Positions 17,460 through 25,682 of a stretch of 64,000 bases of DNA are shown piece after piece. The notes under the pieces were generated by a model. That model searched no databases, was not told where the DNA came from, and saw only the letters and a program-made list of their open reading frames with translations. Each line of letters opens with the position of its first letter. The first letter of the stretch is position 1. Source of the stretch: Mycolicibacterium austroafricanum (lineage in GTDB: Bacteria; Actinomycetota; Actinomycetes; Mycobacteriales; Mycobacteriaceae); assembly GCF_902705885.1 (NCBI RefSeq), contig NZ_CACSIP010000001.1:382683-446682 (forward strand). The letters are read 5' to 3'. The translations under genes and the position numbers were made by a program.

Positions 17460-17767
17460 ACCCACTCGGGGTGTCCGCCTCACCAATCGCACAGCTGATT
17501 TCGGACAGGGTGGCCCCACGTACCTATCGAAGCACGCCGCGGTCCGCTCCCGGCCGGATCGCGGAGTCAGAAGGCAGGTTACGAGCGACTGCGCTCACTG
17601 GCGACGGATCCGCCCTAGGGCGCTCGGCAACGCCGATGCCGATGTTGCGCAGGACGCACATCGATTGCCTGGCGGGTTATCTGCCACGTGACCCAGGTTA
17701 CGCAGCGCGCATCACGCGGGCACAACGGGCGTTGACGACCAGATGATCGATACGGTTGCTGAGCCGT
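17460..17767. other. Intergenic stretch, nothing recognised
   Basis: 308 bases between convergent genes (the cassette end and the minus-strand coiled-coil protein). Short frames on both strands have no family likeness. No strong hairpin or tRNA was seen. Confidence 0.5.
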
Positions 17768-18565
17768 TCAGGCGCGATACGGATAAACAGCTTTGGCGAG
17801 ATCACGCGCCGCCGTCAGAGTCGCTCGGTCGAGGTCCTTGTGCCGTGCCCGTTCCGTGAGCCTCGCTAGCAGCGTGCACAGCGCCCGCTCGTCCCGGGAG
17901 GCAATGTCTGCGGCGTCGAGCGCGCTGACAGGGACAGGAGCCGGTGAATCTTCAGGCGTCAGGGCGAGGTCGGTCGCGGAACCGGCCCTCGGCACCTCGA
18001 CGACGCGGATCGGCGTTCCGTGGCGCTCGGCAGCCATGCGTGCAGCAGATGAGTCGCGCCGACACGTGTCCGAGCAGTAGAGCCGGCAGCGTCCGCGACG
18101 TGGCCTGTCTTCAGGATCCATCATCAACACATCGCATCGCACGCACCGCGGCCACTCCGTGTCCACACGAGCGTCGCGCCATGCATCAGCGCGCGCAGCC
18201 GGTTGCTTCTTAACGGCTTTCGCCGCCTTGCTGCGCAGCAGCGCGCGTATCTCTCTGACATCAACACCGACCAGCTCGGCGATAGCCGCCAACGTCGCGC
18301 CACGTTCCCGCATGTCCTTGATCGATGCACAGGCTTCCGCGTAATAGCGGCTGCGCCTGCGCTGCGCCTCCGCCTCCGCTTGCTGGCGAGACTGCGCGAC
18401 GCGACGGGCCTGCCATTCGTCCACATCCTGCAGGCGTCCGATCAACGCCCGAACGGCGGTCGCGTCATCGGCGTTGGCACGGTCCTGCTGCGCTCGCACT
18501 TCGTTCGCTCGGCGTTGCGCCTCGACGGCGCGACGACGCGCCTCCAGTTTCGACACAGCAGTCAT
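17768..18565 (-). CDS. Coiled-coil/HTH/Cys-cluster protein of the integrated element
   Basis: A 265-residue protein in three parts. Residues ~5-75 are an Arg/Glu/Gln/Ala-rich coiled coil. Residues ~80-113 contain an HTH-like segment (IKDMRERGATLAAIAELVGVDVREIRALLR). Residues ~139-171 contain a possible zinc site, CVRCD ... CRLYCSDTC. The C-terminus ends in a helical ALCTLLARLTERARHKDLDRATLTAARDLAKAVY segment. It is probably a DNA-binding accessory factor of the element, but no family is identified. It is transcribed opposite to the cassette and is the last gene before the region loses element character. Confidence 0.6.
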   Translation of the reverse strand: MTAVSKLEARRRAVEAQRRANEVRAQQDRANADDATAVRALIGRLQDVDEWQARRVAQSRQQAEAEAQRRRSRYYAEACASIKDMRERGATLAAIAELVGVDVREIRALLRSKAAKAVKKQPAARADAWRDARVDTEWPRCVRCDVLMMDPEDRPRRGRCRLYCSDTCRRDSSAARMAAERHGTPIRVVEVPRAGSATDLALTPEDSPAPVPVSALDAADIASRDERALCTLLARLTERARHKDLDRATLTAARDLAKAVYPYRA

Positions 18566-19050
18566 GTCGACAACCTACGAAGCAACACGAGGTTTCGTCC
18601 ACGACCACAGCCACATTCGTCTCAGTTCCGCGCGTCGCTCAGCGTCACTTCCGATGGCGCGCCCCGGCCGCTGTCGTCACTGCCGAGTAACCCGCCCCGC
18701 TTGCCACCAAGCCATCCCTGCCAGCCAGTTCCTCCAATTCCGACACACCTCTTGCACTCTGGGGCCAGCACGATCACTTTTCGTCGGACGATAAACACGC
18801 ATCGATCCGCAATGCCATTGACGAAAGTGCTACGGGGTCTCAACGCGAGCAACCGCACTGCGAACGCTGAGGCGGTTCACGTCGCCTGGCCCGACATAGT
18901 CGTCGTGGGCATGCCTGCGATCTGCGTGCACGGCCCCTAGCGAGTGACGGCGAACATTTCGCCGGTGCCATCGCCGACGTGACTGGAGTGCAGAGGAAAG
19001 TTCGAAGACCAGCCAGACTGGGCGCAGTGAAACTCGTTGCCGCTAGAGGG
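18566..19050. other. Intergenic stretch at the presumed distal end of the element
   Basis: 485 bases. A minus-strand frame at 18622-18858 (with KVIVLAPECKRCVGIGGTGW) has a vaguely zinc-knuckle look but no ribosome site or family support. I searched by eye for the tRNA-Pro 3' end here as the second attachment site and did not find it. Confidence 0.4.
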
Positions 19051-19737
19051 CTATGCGAGCGGTCGCCCTGCATGCAGACTGGCGGCCTTCACGCGCTTGG
19101 TCTCGCCATCGTCGCTCTTGCAGTGGGCGGCGAGAAAGCCATCGACGAGGTTCTCGCAGTCGTCGTGAGTGATGCCGCGAATCCCGGTCATCCGGGCAAA
19201 CGCCAGTGGGCCGACCAGTTGGCACAGCGCCAGTTCTCGGTCGAAGTTCTCCAACTCGGCTTGCGCCGTCGGGCTAGAGAGTATGGCGTCGAACGGTTGC
19301 CGGTACTGGTCGACGACTCGGGCCCGCAACGCGCCGGATGTGTGTCGATCATCGGCTTCGTTCGTCGGGCCGGTGGGACCAAGGGACAGCCATGCCAGCG
19401 TCGTGACATGCAGTGGCGCGTCGTTGAAAAGAGCGGCTTGGCGGCTTAGCAATTCGATCAACTGGTCACGCAGAGGGCCGCTGGTCGGTACCGGAGTCGC
19501 CACCTGGGGAAGCAAGCGTTCGAACGTGGCTGCGAGCAGGTGCGACGAACTTTGGAAATGGCGGTAAAGCGTGGTTCTGGCCACTTTGGACGCTTTGGTG
19601 ACGGCATCGATCGTGACGGCTTCCACGCCGCCAGTGCTCAGAAGGGTCGCGGCTGCATCCAGCAGTCGATTTCGAGACCGGATTCGCCGCGGGTCCACGT
19701 CATCGTCAGGGACCGGCGCTGGCTGACTGTCGCTCAC
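19051..19737 (-). CDS. TetR family transcriptional regulator
   Basis: A 228-residue repressor-type protein. The N-terminal HTH reads RNRLLDAAATLLSTGGVEAVTIDAVTKASKVARTTLYRHFQSSSHLLAATFE (about residues 22-73). The C-terminal ligand domain is divergent. It faces a hotdog thioesterase across 95 bases that hold two copies of a 17-bp dyad. Which of the two local TetR proteins binds those sites is not decided by sequence alone. Confidence 0.88.
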   Translation of the reverse strand: MSDSQPAPVPDDDVDPRRIRSRNRLLDAAATLLSTGGVEAVTIDAVTKASKVARTTLYRHFQSSSHLLAATFERLLPQVATPVPTSGPLRDQLIELLSRQAALFNDAPLHVTTLAWLSLGPTGPTNEADDRHTSGALRARVVDQYRQPFDAILSSPTAQAELENFDRELALCQLVGPLAFARMTGIRGITHDDCENLVDGFLAAHCKSDDGETKRVKAASLHAGRPLA

Positions 19738-19791
19738 TCATTCACCTCGGCGGTCGATTTCACGCGATGCTGTCCTGGCAGTCTAGCAGTG

Positions 19792-19808
19792 TGGTACTAA
19801 CGGTATCG
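19792..19808. promoter_or_regulatory. TetR-type operator copy 1
   Basis: TGGTACTAACGGTATCG matches the perfect dyad at 21020-21036 at 12 of 17 positions, with both half-sites recognisable. It sits in the divergent promoter region between the TetR gene and the thioesterase. Confidence 0.6.
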
Positions 19809-19811
19809 AAG

Positions 19812-19828
19812 CGAAACCGATAGTATTG
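19812..19828. promoter_or_regulatory. TetR-type operator copy 2
   Basis: CGAAACCGATAGTATTG matches the 21020-21036 dyad at 12 of 17 positions. It is displaced exactly 20 bp from copy 1, two helical turns, and ends four bases before the thioesterase GTG start, so a bound dimer would block initiation. Confidence 0.6.
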
Positions 19829-19832
19829 GAGC

Positions 19833-20351
19833 GTGATTGTGCCGGAAAGCGCGTCGCTGCCGAAGCGGTTACCTTCGCACACGACAACGTGCATGGGTTG
19901 CGGCCCCGACAATCCCCACGGACTGCAGTTGGTGGTGCACCGCCGCGGCGACGCGGTGTACTCCGACGTGATTTTCGACGAGCGCCACATCGGGGCTCCT
20001 GGGCTGGCCCATGGCGGAGCAGTTGCGGCGGCGTGCGATGACGTCTTGGGATTCACATTGTGGATCGCCGGCACACCAGCGGTGACTCGCAGCCTGACAG
20101 TGGAGTATCTGCGGCCGGTACCTCTGCATCAACCCCACAGGATCACCGCCCACATCCGGTGCCGCGAAGGACGGGCTCTGCACGTCATGGCGACGGGCAC
20201 TGATTCCGATGGGGCCAACCGCTTCACCGCCACTGCGGTATTTGTCGCGGTCAGCCAGGATCACTTCGCTGCGCACGGCGACGTCAGTGCTTTTGGCGGC
20301 CTTCTCGAACAGTTCTCACGTCACGGCGGCCTCGACGACGGGCGACCATGA
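19833..20351 (+). CDS. PaaI/hotdog-fold thioesterase
   Basis: A 172-residue hotdog protein, probably an acyl-CoA thioesterase. The N-terminal CMGCGPDNPHGLQL motif and the central GAPGLAHGGAVAAACDDVLG helix (active-site region) are typical of the PaaI-like group in mycobacteria. The start is GTG 19833; alternatives downstream would cut into the N-terminus. It overlaps the next TetR gene by four bases (ATGA) and is paralogous to the hotdog protein at 22838-23392. Confidence 0.85.
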   Translation: MIVPESASLPKRLPSHTTTCMGCGPDNPHGLQLVVHRRGDAVYSDVIFDERHIGAPGLAHGGAVAAACDDVLGFTLWIAGTPAVTRSLTVEYLRPVPLHQPHRITAHIRCREGRALHVMATGTDSDGANRFTATAVFVAVSQDHFAAHGDVSAFGGLLEQFSRHGGLDDGRP

Positions 20352-21019
20352 CGCTCCCCCTTTCTCGCAGCCATGGCAAAACCCGACCGCTGGAGGCAAA
20401 ATCAGCCGGCGGCCGGACGCGGACCGCTGTAGCGCCCGCCTCGCATTCATCCACCCAGCGCCGGGAAGCGATTCTGGACGCGGCCCTGCTCGTGGCCACG
20501 TCAGGTGGCTATGAGGCGGTTCAGATGCGGTCGGTCGCCGAGCGGGCCGGTATCGCCGTCGGCACGCTCTACCGCCACTTCCCGGCGAAGACCAACTTGT
20601 TGGTGGCGGCGCTATCGCGCGAGTTTCGCCGACTCGACTCGGCTGACGACTGGGCTAGCGGTGACGGCACGCCATTGGAACGGCTCGAACGTCTCACCAC
20701 ACACCTACATGACCGCTGGCAGCGCGATCCCTGGCTGACATCAGCCATGACACGAGCGTTCGCCGTTGCAGACACCCGGGCAGCCGCAGAACTAGACTGC
20801 GCCGCCGCCGAAATTCAGACCCTGCTGGCCCGCACGCTCAGGGGCGGCGAACCGACTCCAGCCGATTTACACATCGCCGCGATCATCTCCGACGTGTGGC
20901 TGGCCAACCTCGTGGCCTTTTGTGGCCACCGAGCGTCGGCCGCCGATACTCGCGAACGCATCGACCTGGCCACTCGGCGCGTGGTGACCAGCCGCGCACG
21001 ACCCGCGGAAACCGCATAA
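20348..21019 (+). CDS. KstR-like TetR regulator
   Basis: A 223-residue TetR protein closely resembling the cholesterol regulator KstR in layout. The HTH RREAILDAALLVATSGGYEAVQMRSVAERAGIAVGTLYRHFPAKTNLLVAALSREF mirrors KstR, and the C-terminal ISDVWLANLVAFCGHRASAADTRERIDLATRRVV does too. KstR binds a different dyad (TnnAACnnGTTnnA); here the neighbouring dyad is CGATACTA-G-TAGTATCG. This is therefore likely a paralogue with changed DNA and probably ligand specificity, binding an acyl- or steroid-CoA (inference). It is coupled to the thioesterase. Confidence 0.85.
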   Translation: MTLPLSRSHGKTRPLEAKSAGGRTRTAVAPASHSSTQRREAILDAALLVATSGGYEAVQMRSVAERAGIAVGTLYRHFPAKTNLLVAALSREFRRLDSADDWASGDGTPLERLERLTTHLHDRWQRDPWLTSAMTRAFAVADTRAAAELDCAAAEIQTLLARTLRGGEPTPADLHIAAIISDVWLANLVAFCGHRASAADTRERIDLATRRVVTSRARPAETA

Positions 21020-21036
21020 CGATACTAGTAGTATCG
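21020..21036. promoter_or_regulatory. Perfect TetR-type operator (reference copy)
   Basis: CGATACTA-G-TAGTATCG, a perfect 8-bp inverted repeat around one base, immediately after the KstR-like gene stop and 59 bases before the DUF6188 gene. Two weaker copies occur at 19792 and 19812. Confidence 0.75.
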
Positions 21037-21094
21037 CAGCGCTACCTGAAGTACCCTTAGGGCGAGGCTCGATGACGCGGCGAAGGAGAGTGCC

Positions 21095-21559
21095 ATGTAT
21101 ACCCAATGGATCGAAAATTGTGTCGTGCAACGCGTCTCCGTGCGCGACGGCCTGGTCCTGGACCTGGACGACTACAACGAGATTGTCATCTCGTGCCCCT
21201 TGCTGCTGACACTGCCTGCGGTCGACCCGTATCCCGCAGAAGCGGTACGCATCGATCCACTCAAGATCGCGACTGACGAACGCCCGTTGTTGAACCTCGC
21301 CGGCGCGGTGTGCACTCAGGCCTGGTCCGGCGACGATGGAGGGCTACACCTGAGGTTCTCGCGTGGACACAGCATCGACGTCGACCCCGATTCCGAGGAA
21401 ACGGCATGGGAGTTGTACGGCAAGCGCCACGGCTACATGGCATGCCTACCCCGGGGGCGGGTACGCGTGGTCCGCCACGACCTCCCCGACAGCGACGACG
21501 CCAACATCCTCAACAACGCCGCACAACCGTCGGCGGGGTCGGCGCGACAGACGCACTAA
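21095..21559 (+). CDS. DUF6188-type protein
   Basis: A 154-residue actinobacterial protein of unknown function resembling the DUF6188 family: a small beta-rich protein with GLVLDLDDYNEIVISCPLLL near the N-terminus and the AWELYGKRHGYMACLPRGRVRVVRHDLP tail. A clear AAGGAGAG precedes ATG 21095. It is likely controlled by the dyad at 21020. Its role beside a KstR-like regulator and thioesterase is unexplained. Confidence 0.65.
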   Translation: MYTQWIENCVVQRVSVRDGLVLDLDDYNEIVISCPLLLTLPAVDPYPAEAVRIDPLKIATDERPLLNLAGAVCTQAWSGDDGGLHLRFSRGHSIDVDPDSEETAWELYGKRHGYMACLPRGRVRVVRHDLPDSDDANILNNAAQPSAGSARQTH

Positions 21560-21606
21560 ATGCGACCGCGGACGGGGACGGGTCAACTTCGGCGGCAATG
21601 CGTGGA

Positions 21607-22656
21607 TCAGATTGAACGTGGACCGGACTGCCCTGGCGACATCGAGGCGGGCGAGCATTCCCGAATGATGCTGTCGAGGTTTTGCTGCACGCGCTCGGGA
21701 GCGATGCCAACCGATGGTGAATACAGCATGATGTGGTCGAGGACGCCGTCGTAGCGTCTCAGCTGTTCACGGACCTCGTGTGCCGTCCCCGCGACGCCCA
21801 TGGTGTCGATCATCTCCTCGGACACCGCGGCGAACATCGCCGGGAAATCGCGCTGGGCGAATGCTTCCCGGATGGTTCGGCCTTCGCTGGCGAAGCCGTT
21901 CACATCAAGTACCGTCTCGTAGGATTTGACCGAGGAGTAGAACGCAATCTGCTGCGCCAGTTCGCGCCTGGCGACCTCGGCGTCGTCGTGGATGGCGCAC
22001 ATCACCATGGAAATGATTTCCACGTCATTGGGGTCGCGGCCGGTGTGCGCGGCACCCCTGGCGATAGCGGGCCGGACGATCTCCTCGACGTAGGTGGTGG
22101 TGAACAGGGGATGTCCGGCCAGCCCGTCGGCCACCCGCCCGGCCGCCTCGCACATCCGAGGCCGGACACCGGCGGTGACGATCGGGATCGGCCGGCTGGA
22201 GGGTCCCACGTCGCCGGTCGGCGTGAGATTCATTCTGTAAAAACGACCCTCGTGATGGATCGGGCCTTCATGCAGGTTCCATATCCGGCGCAGCAGCATC
22301 ACGAGTTCTTCCATCCGCAGCGCGGGCGCGGAGGTGTCGGGCACGCCGTGCCAGTCGCTCATCATCCGCTTGGTGCCGTTGCCGATGCCCAGCACCAGCC
22401 GTCCGTTGGAGAGTTCGTCGAGATCACGCGCCTCGGTGGCCAGCACCAGGGGGCTTCGGCCGACGCCGTAGAGAATGGAGGAACCGATCCGGCAGTTCTG
22501 TGTGCAGTTGGCCATCGCGGCCATGGAGATCGAACCCGACCGGGAGTAGAACTCCGAGGCCCATACGGCGTCGAACCCGGCCGCATCGGCGGCGTGTGCG
22601 GTCTGGGCCAGTGACTTCAAATCCGCGCCGAGAACCGACAGGCCGTAGGTGCTCAT
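21607..22656 (-). CDS. LLM-class (luciferase-like) F420-dependent oxidoreductase
   Basis: A 349-residue TIM-barrel oxidoreductase of the bacterial-luciferase-like superfamily, which in mycobacteria usually uses F420. Seen are VWASEFYSRSGSISMAAMA, IGSSILYGVGRSPLVLATEARDLDELSNGRLVLGIGNG and PIPIVTAGVRPRMCEAAGRVADGL. ATG 22656 is preceded by AGGAGA and starts MSTYGLSVLGADLKS. Substrate unknown; the neighbouring thioesterases suggest a CoA- or lipid-linked one. Confidence 0.87.
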   Translation of the reverse strand: MSTYGLSVLGADLKSLAQTAHAADAAGFDAVWASEFYSRSGSISMAAMANCTQNCRIGSSILYGVGRSPLVLATEARDLDELSNGRLVLGIGNGTKRMMSDWHGVPDTSAPALRMEELVMLLRRIWNLHEGPIHHEGRFYRMNLTPTGDVGPSSRPIPIVTAGVRPRMCEAAGRVADGLAGHPLFTTTYVEEIVRPAIARGAAHTGRDPNDVEIISMVMCAIHDDAEVARRELAQQIAFYSSVKSYETVLDVNGFASEGRTIREAFAQRDFPAMFAAVSEEMIDTMGVAGTAHEVREQLRRYDGVLDHIMLYSPSVGIAPERVQQNLDSIIRECSPASMSPGQSGPRSI

Positions 22657-22837
22657 GACCGGTCTCCTGTGCGCGGGCGCGGGCCGTCGAATACGACGGC
22701 GCTGACCCGTGGCCGCCGTCTGGTGGAGGTGATCCTCGGCGACCAGGTACATGAGTGCGTTGATGATGTTTGCGTCGAGCGGGGTAAGAGACGTGGAACG
22801 CGCGCGGCCAGCCGTGCGCCACCTCCAAGGCTGGTGC

Positions 22838-23392
22838 TCAGCATCTTCCCTCCCTGGGTGACCGCACAATGCAGGGTGTCGAAGTCGCCTTCTGTATGGA
22901 ACTAGTGAAGTGCGCCATCGTGACGACGACGAATAACCCTGAGGCGGACGCGACTAGCTGACCGGTAGTCTCCTCGCGCAATTCTGTCCGGACTTCGAGT
23001 TTCCGGCCGGTCTTGGACACCAGCTCCGCGCTGACCTCGTAGGGGACCCCCAGCAACACCGGCGCGTAGAACTCGGTATCGAACCTGCGGGTGACGGCCA
23101 TCTCACCGACGACGTACAGCAACATGCCCACCATGTCGTCGAGTACGGTCATGACTGCGCCGCCATGTGCGATACCGGGTGCGCCGCGATGTCTGCCGTC
23201 GAAGATATGCCTGGCACCCACCCCGTCGCCATGCCGACGCGCTCGCAGGCGATGACCGTGCGGATTGTCTGTGCCGCAACCAAGGCACCACGGGTGGTGC
23301 GCATCAAGGTAGTCGCCGTCGGCGGCGACAGCACGATCCTGAAAGCTATGCCACCATGCGATGGCCGAATCTTCTTCCGCTTGCTCTTCGAT
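22838..23392 (-). CDS. Hotdog thioesterase, apparently with a non-canonical ATC start
   Basis: PaaI-like hotdog protein. The coding frame holds HPWCLGCGTDNPHGHRL, then GAPGIAHGGAVMTVLDDMVGML, closely like the paralogue at 19833. No ATG, GTG or TTG lies in frame upstream of the conserved CxGC motif before a TAG. Instead, an ideal AGGAGG sits eight bases before an ATC at 23392. Starting at the first GTG (about 23221) would delete the conserved N-terminus. It is either a rare ATC start or a gene that lost its start codon. Length from ATC is 184 residues. Confidence 0.6.
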   Translation of the reverse strand: MEEQAEEDSAIAWWHSFQDRAVAADGDYLDAHHPWCLGCGTDNPHGHRLRARRHGDGVGARHIFDGRHRGAPGIAHGGAVMTVLDDMVGMLLYVVGEMAVTRRFDTEFYAPVLLGVPYEVSAELVSKTGRKLEVRTELREETTGQLVASASGLFVVVTMAHFTSSIQKATSTPCIVRSPREGRC

Positions 23393-23646
23393 GACGAAAC
23401 CCTCCTAAATAGACCCTCGTAGCGCGTGGTTCACCACACGACTGAAGAATTGCGCCGGCGTCGACTGGGCTGATCGCCGGTAGATATGTATGTAGGACTC
23501 GTTAGCCCGCCGAGATCATCGCTGCGACACACCTTCCGATTAGGACACTGTCGGCTATCTGGTCCTGCCCGTAATCCCTTGGACTGCAGTGTATTCATAG
23601 CCGGCCAGATCGCGTCACAATGAACTGGCACACAGTCCGCAGCGCC

Positions 23647-24315
23647 TCACAACTCCTGGGAGAAGGCGTCACGCTGGGCTCCAGCGCCAGCCATGAGCGG
23701 GCCGTACCGGTGATGCAACTCTGTAACGATGTCGGTGAAGGGGAGATCGTGGTACCAACCGCGGTCGTTGAGGTACTCCATGTGTTGGCTTCCCCCACCG
23801 TCGTAGGCATGGAGGAGCGCATCGGTGTGGCCGTCGAAGTCGATCGGAGGTACACCGAATCGCGCGCAGAGCTCGGCATTGAACGCCGGAGTGGCCTTCA
23901 CCCAGCGGTTGTTGAGTTGTAATTCGCTATATCCGTGGTAGACGAACACGTCGGTACCTCCCATCCGGGCACGCAATGTGGTGGTCTGCAGATGGTTGCG
24001 CACGTCCGCGAATCCGAGCCGGGCCGGAATGCCCGCCGCACGAGCTGCCGCGGTCAGCAGCACCGCCTTCGGTATGCAATACGCCCTCGACGCTGTCGCT
24101 ACATAGCTCGCCCGATAATGCTCGGGATCGTCGTCGGTGCTATAGGGATCGTACCAAATCCTGTCCCGCACAGCGGTGAAGATCAACCTCGCCTTCTGCA
24201 CAGGGTCACGAACGTCACCGACCGCGTCCTCGGTGAAGCGCTGTACATCGTCGTGCTGCCAATCGAGGAACCCAGTTGTCTCCAGGAAACTCGATTCGTT
24301 TGAAGTGTCGCTCAC
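23647..24315 (-). CDS. Transglutaminase-like cysteine peptidase-fold protein
   Basis: A 222-residue transglutaminase-like domain protein. The catalytic Cys lies in SRAYCIPKAVLLTAAARAAGIPARLGFADVR (about residues 77-107), the His is in VYHGYSEL, and the Asp is replaced or displaced around NNRWVKATPAFN. Such domains act as peptidases, amidases or transferases. Its start overlaps the stop of the BtrH_N gene (ATGA), so the two are translated together. Substrate unknown. Confidence 0.8.
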   Translation of the reverse strand: MSDTSNESSFLETTGFLDWQHDDVQRFTEDAVGDVRDPVQKARLIFTAVRDRIWYDPYSTDDDPEHYRASYVATASRAYCIPKAVLLTAAARAAGIPARLGFADVRNHLQTTTLRARMGGTDVFVYHGYSELQLNNRWVKATPAFNAELCARFGVPPIDFDGHTDALLHAYDGGGSQHMEYLNDRGWYHDLPFTDIVTELHHRYGPLMAGAGAQRDAFSQEL

Positions 24316-25412
24316 AGATAGCCTTTCAGATAAGCCTCGAGGCCGGTATCGACAGTGCCAACGGATCGACTGGCCGTTTCGAGGGCTTCGACGAGGCGTG
24401 TTTCGGAGTCCGGGATCGTCGCGGCGATTTTGGCCGCAGCGAGACTACGACTCCGTAGCGATGTGCCGGCATCGGTGGCTGCGGCCGCAAGCTCAGACCA
24501 CGCTTGGGAAGCGTGTCGGGCCGCGGCCGCCGCTTCGGCTGCGGCGGCGTCCCCGAGGAGATCGGCGATATTCTGGCAACCTTGTGCTTGCAGCATACGA
24601 AAGAGCCCGCCACCGGTTCCGGCTTTCTCGATGAACGCCCCGAGCCCGAACAATGCCGCGGTCAGGGCGTCGTCATCAAACACCGTTGGCCAATGCCGTA
24701 CGTCATCGGCGAACTCCTGCACACCCTTCAAACCGGAGGCCTCGACTTCAGCTGCCTCGATGCGCAGTAGCGGCGCACCTACGGCACCGCCGCGCATGAA
24801 AGCTGCGCTCGCGGCTAATGCAGTGGCGGCAATCGGCCCAAGGTCGGGCACTCGCTCCGGCCAGTCGACGTGATATGTGGTGTGCCGGGTCGGTGTAGGG
24901 AACCCTACCGAGGACCGCGCCCGGCGCAGGTCGTCATAAGCCACCGTTTGGGTGGTCTCGCGGTCATTATCGACCACATAGGCAACCCCTTGTTCGTCAT
25001 CATATCCGGTGATGACGATGTCGTGACGGCTCATGTGCAATCGGACGCGCAGGTAAGGAAGTTCGCCGATGTCAGCCCAGACCATGACGGGTCGGCCCTT
25101 GTCGACTTCGTCGGTAACAAATGACCATCCCACGTCTGCGTCATCGGTCGATCGCACTACGCAGTTTGCACCAACTCGGGAGAGGTAGTCTTTTTCCAGG
25201 TCGCTTCCTCGTCCTACCAGGTAGATCTGGGGAAACAATTGCGTAGAGCGGACGTACGAGAAGTCCAAGGCTCCGCCGAGGGTGAAGACCAATCCTTCAC
25301 TGAGTGTTTCTGTCCCCCATCCTAGTTGTGCCCATTCAGTAAGGTCACGCAGCGCACCGGAACCACAGTGCCCTCCTCTCCTGTGGGGATAGGGAATTTC
25401 AATCCTCGCCAT
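24312..25412 (-). CDS. BtrH_N / DUF4872 domain protein
   Basis: A 366-residue protein. The N-terminal half has a peptidase-C39-like BtrH_N fold: HRRGGHCGSGALRDL with the probable nucleophile Cys16, then LHMSRHDIVITGYDDEQGVAYVVDND, which supplies the His. The C-terminal half is Ala-rich and helical, fitting DUF4872. BtrH, the founding member, transfers an acyl group from a carrier protein in butirosin synthesis, so acyl or peptidyl transfer is plausible here (inference). It is coupled to the transglutaminase-like gene. Confidence 0.75.
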   Translation of the reverse strand: MARIEIPYPHRRGGHCGSGALRDLTEWAQLGWGTETLSEGLVFTLGGALDFSYVRSTQLFPQIYLVGRGSDLEKDYLSRVGANCVVRSTDDADVGWSFVTDEVDKGRPVMVWADIGELPYLRVRLHMSRHDIVITGYDDEQGVAYVVDNDRETTQTVAYDDLRRARSSVGFPTPTRHTTYHVDWPERVPDLGPIAATALAASAAFMRGGAVGAPLLRIEAAEVEASGLKGVQEFADDVRHWPTVFDDDALTAALFGLGAFIEKAGTGGGLFRMLQAQGCQNIADLLGDAAAAEAAAAARHASQAWSELAAAATDAGTSLRSRSLAAAKIAATIPDSETRLVEALETASRSVGTVDTGLEAYLKGYL

Positions 25413-25682
25413 CGCCGCTTCCTCTCTTGTCCAATAGCACTGTTAAGACTCATCGAAAGCTACGTTCCATCAAGGCGTCGCGGCTGGCGGTAGGTGCCAG
25501 AACTGGTCGACCGCAGCCAATCTCACCCGCGCAGCTCGACCGCCTATGACTATGGGAAACATTGCTTTCGATCGCTATCCGCATCAAAGCGTCAACGGTG
25601 AGAGCCCCTGACCCGCAGCATCGCCATCGTTGTACTGAGCTCGCTTGGTGCCGTTTTGCGCTTCCCTGCTTTCGGTGCTCTG

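Noticed and set aside
18622..18858. Minus-strand frame with CKRC motif
   Set aside because: No ribosome site, no second zinc pair and no family; not called as a gene.
18566..19050. Second attachment site for the element
   Set aside because: No copy of the tRNA-Pro 3' end was found by eye; left as an open point.
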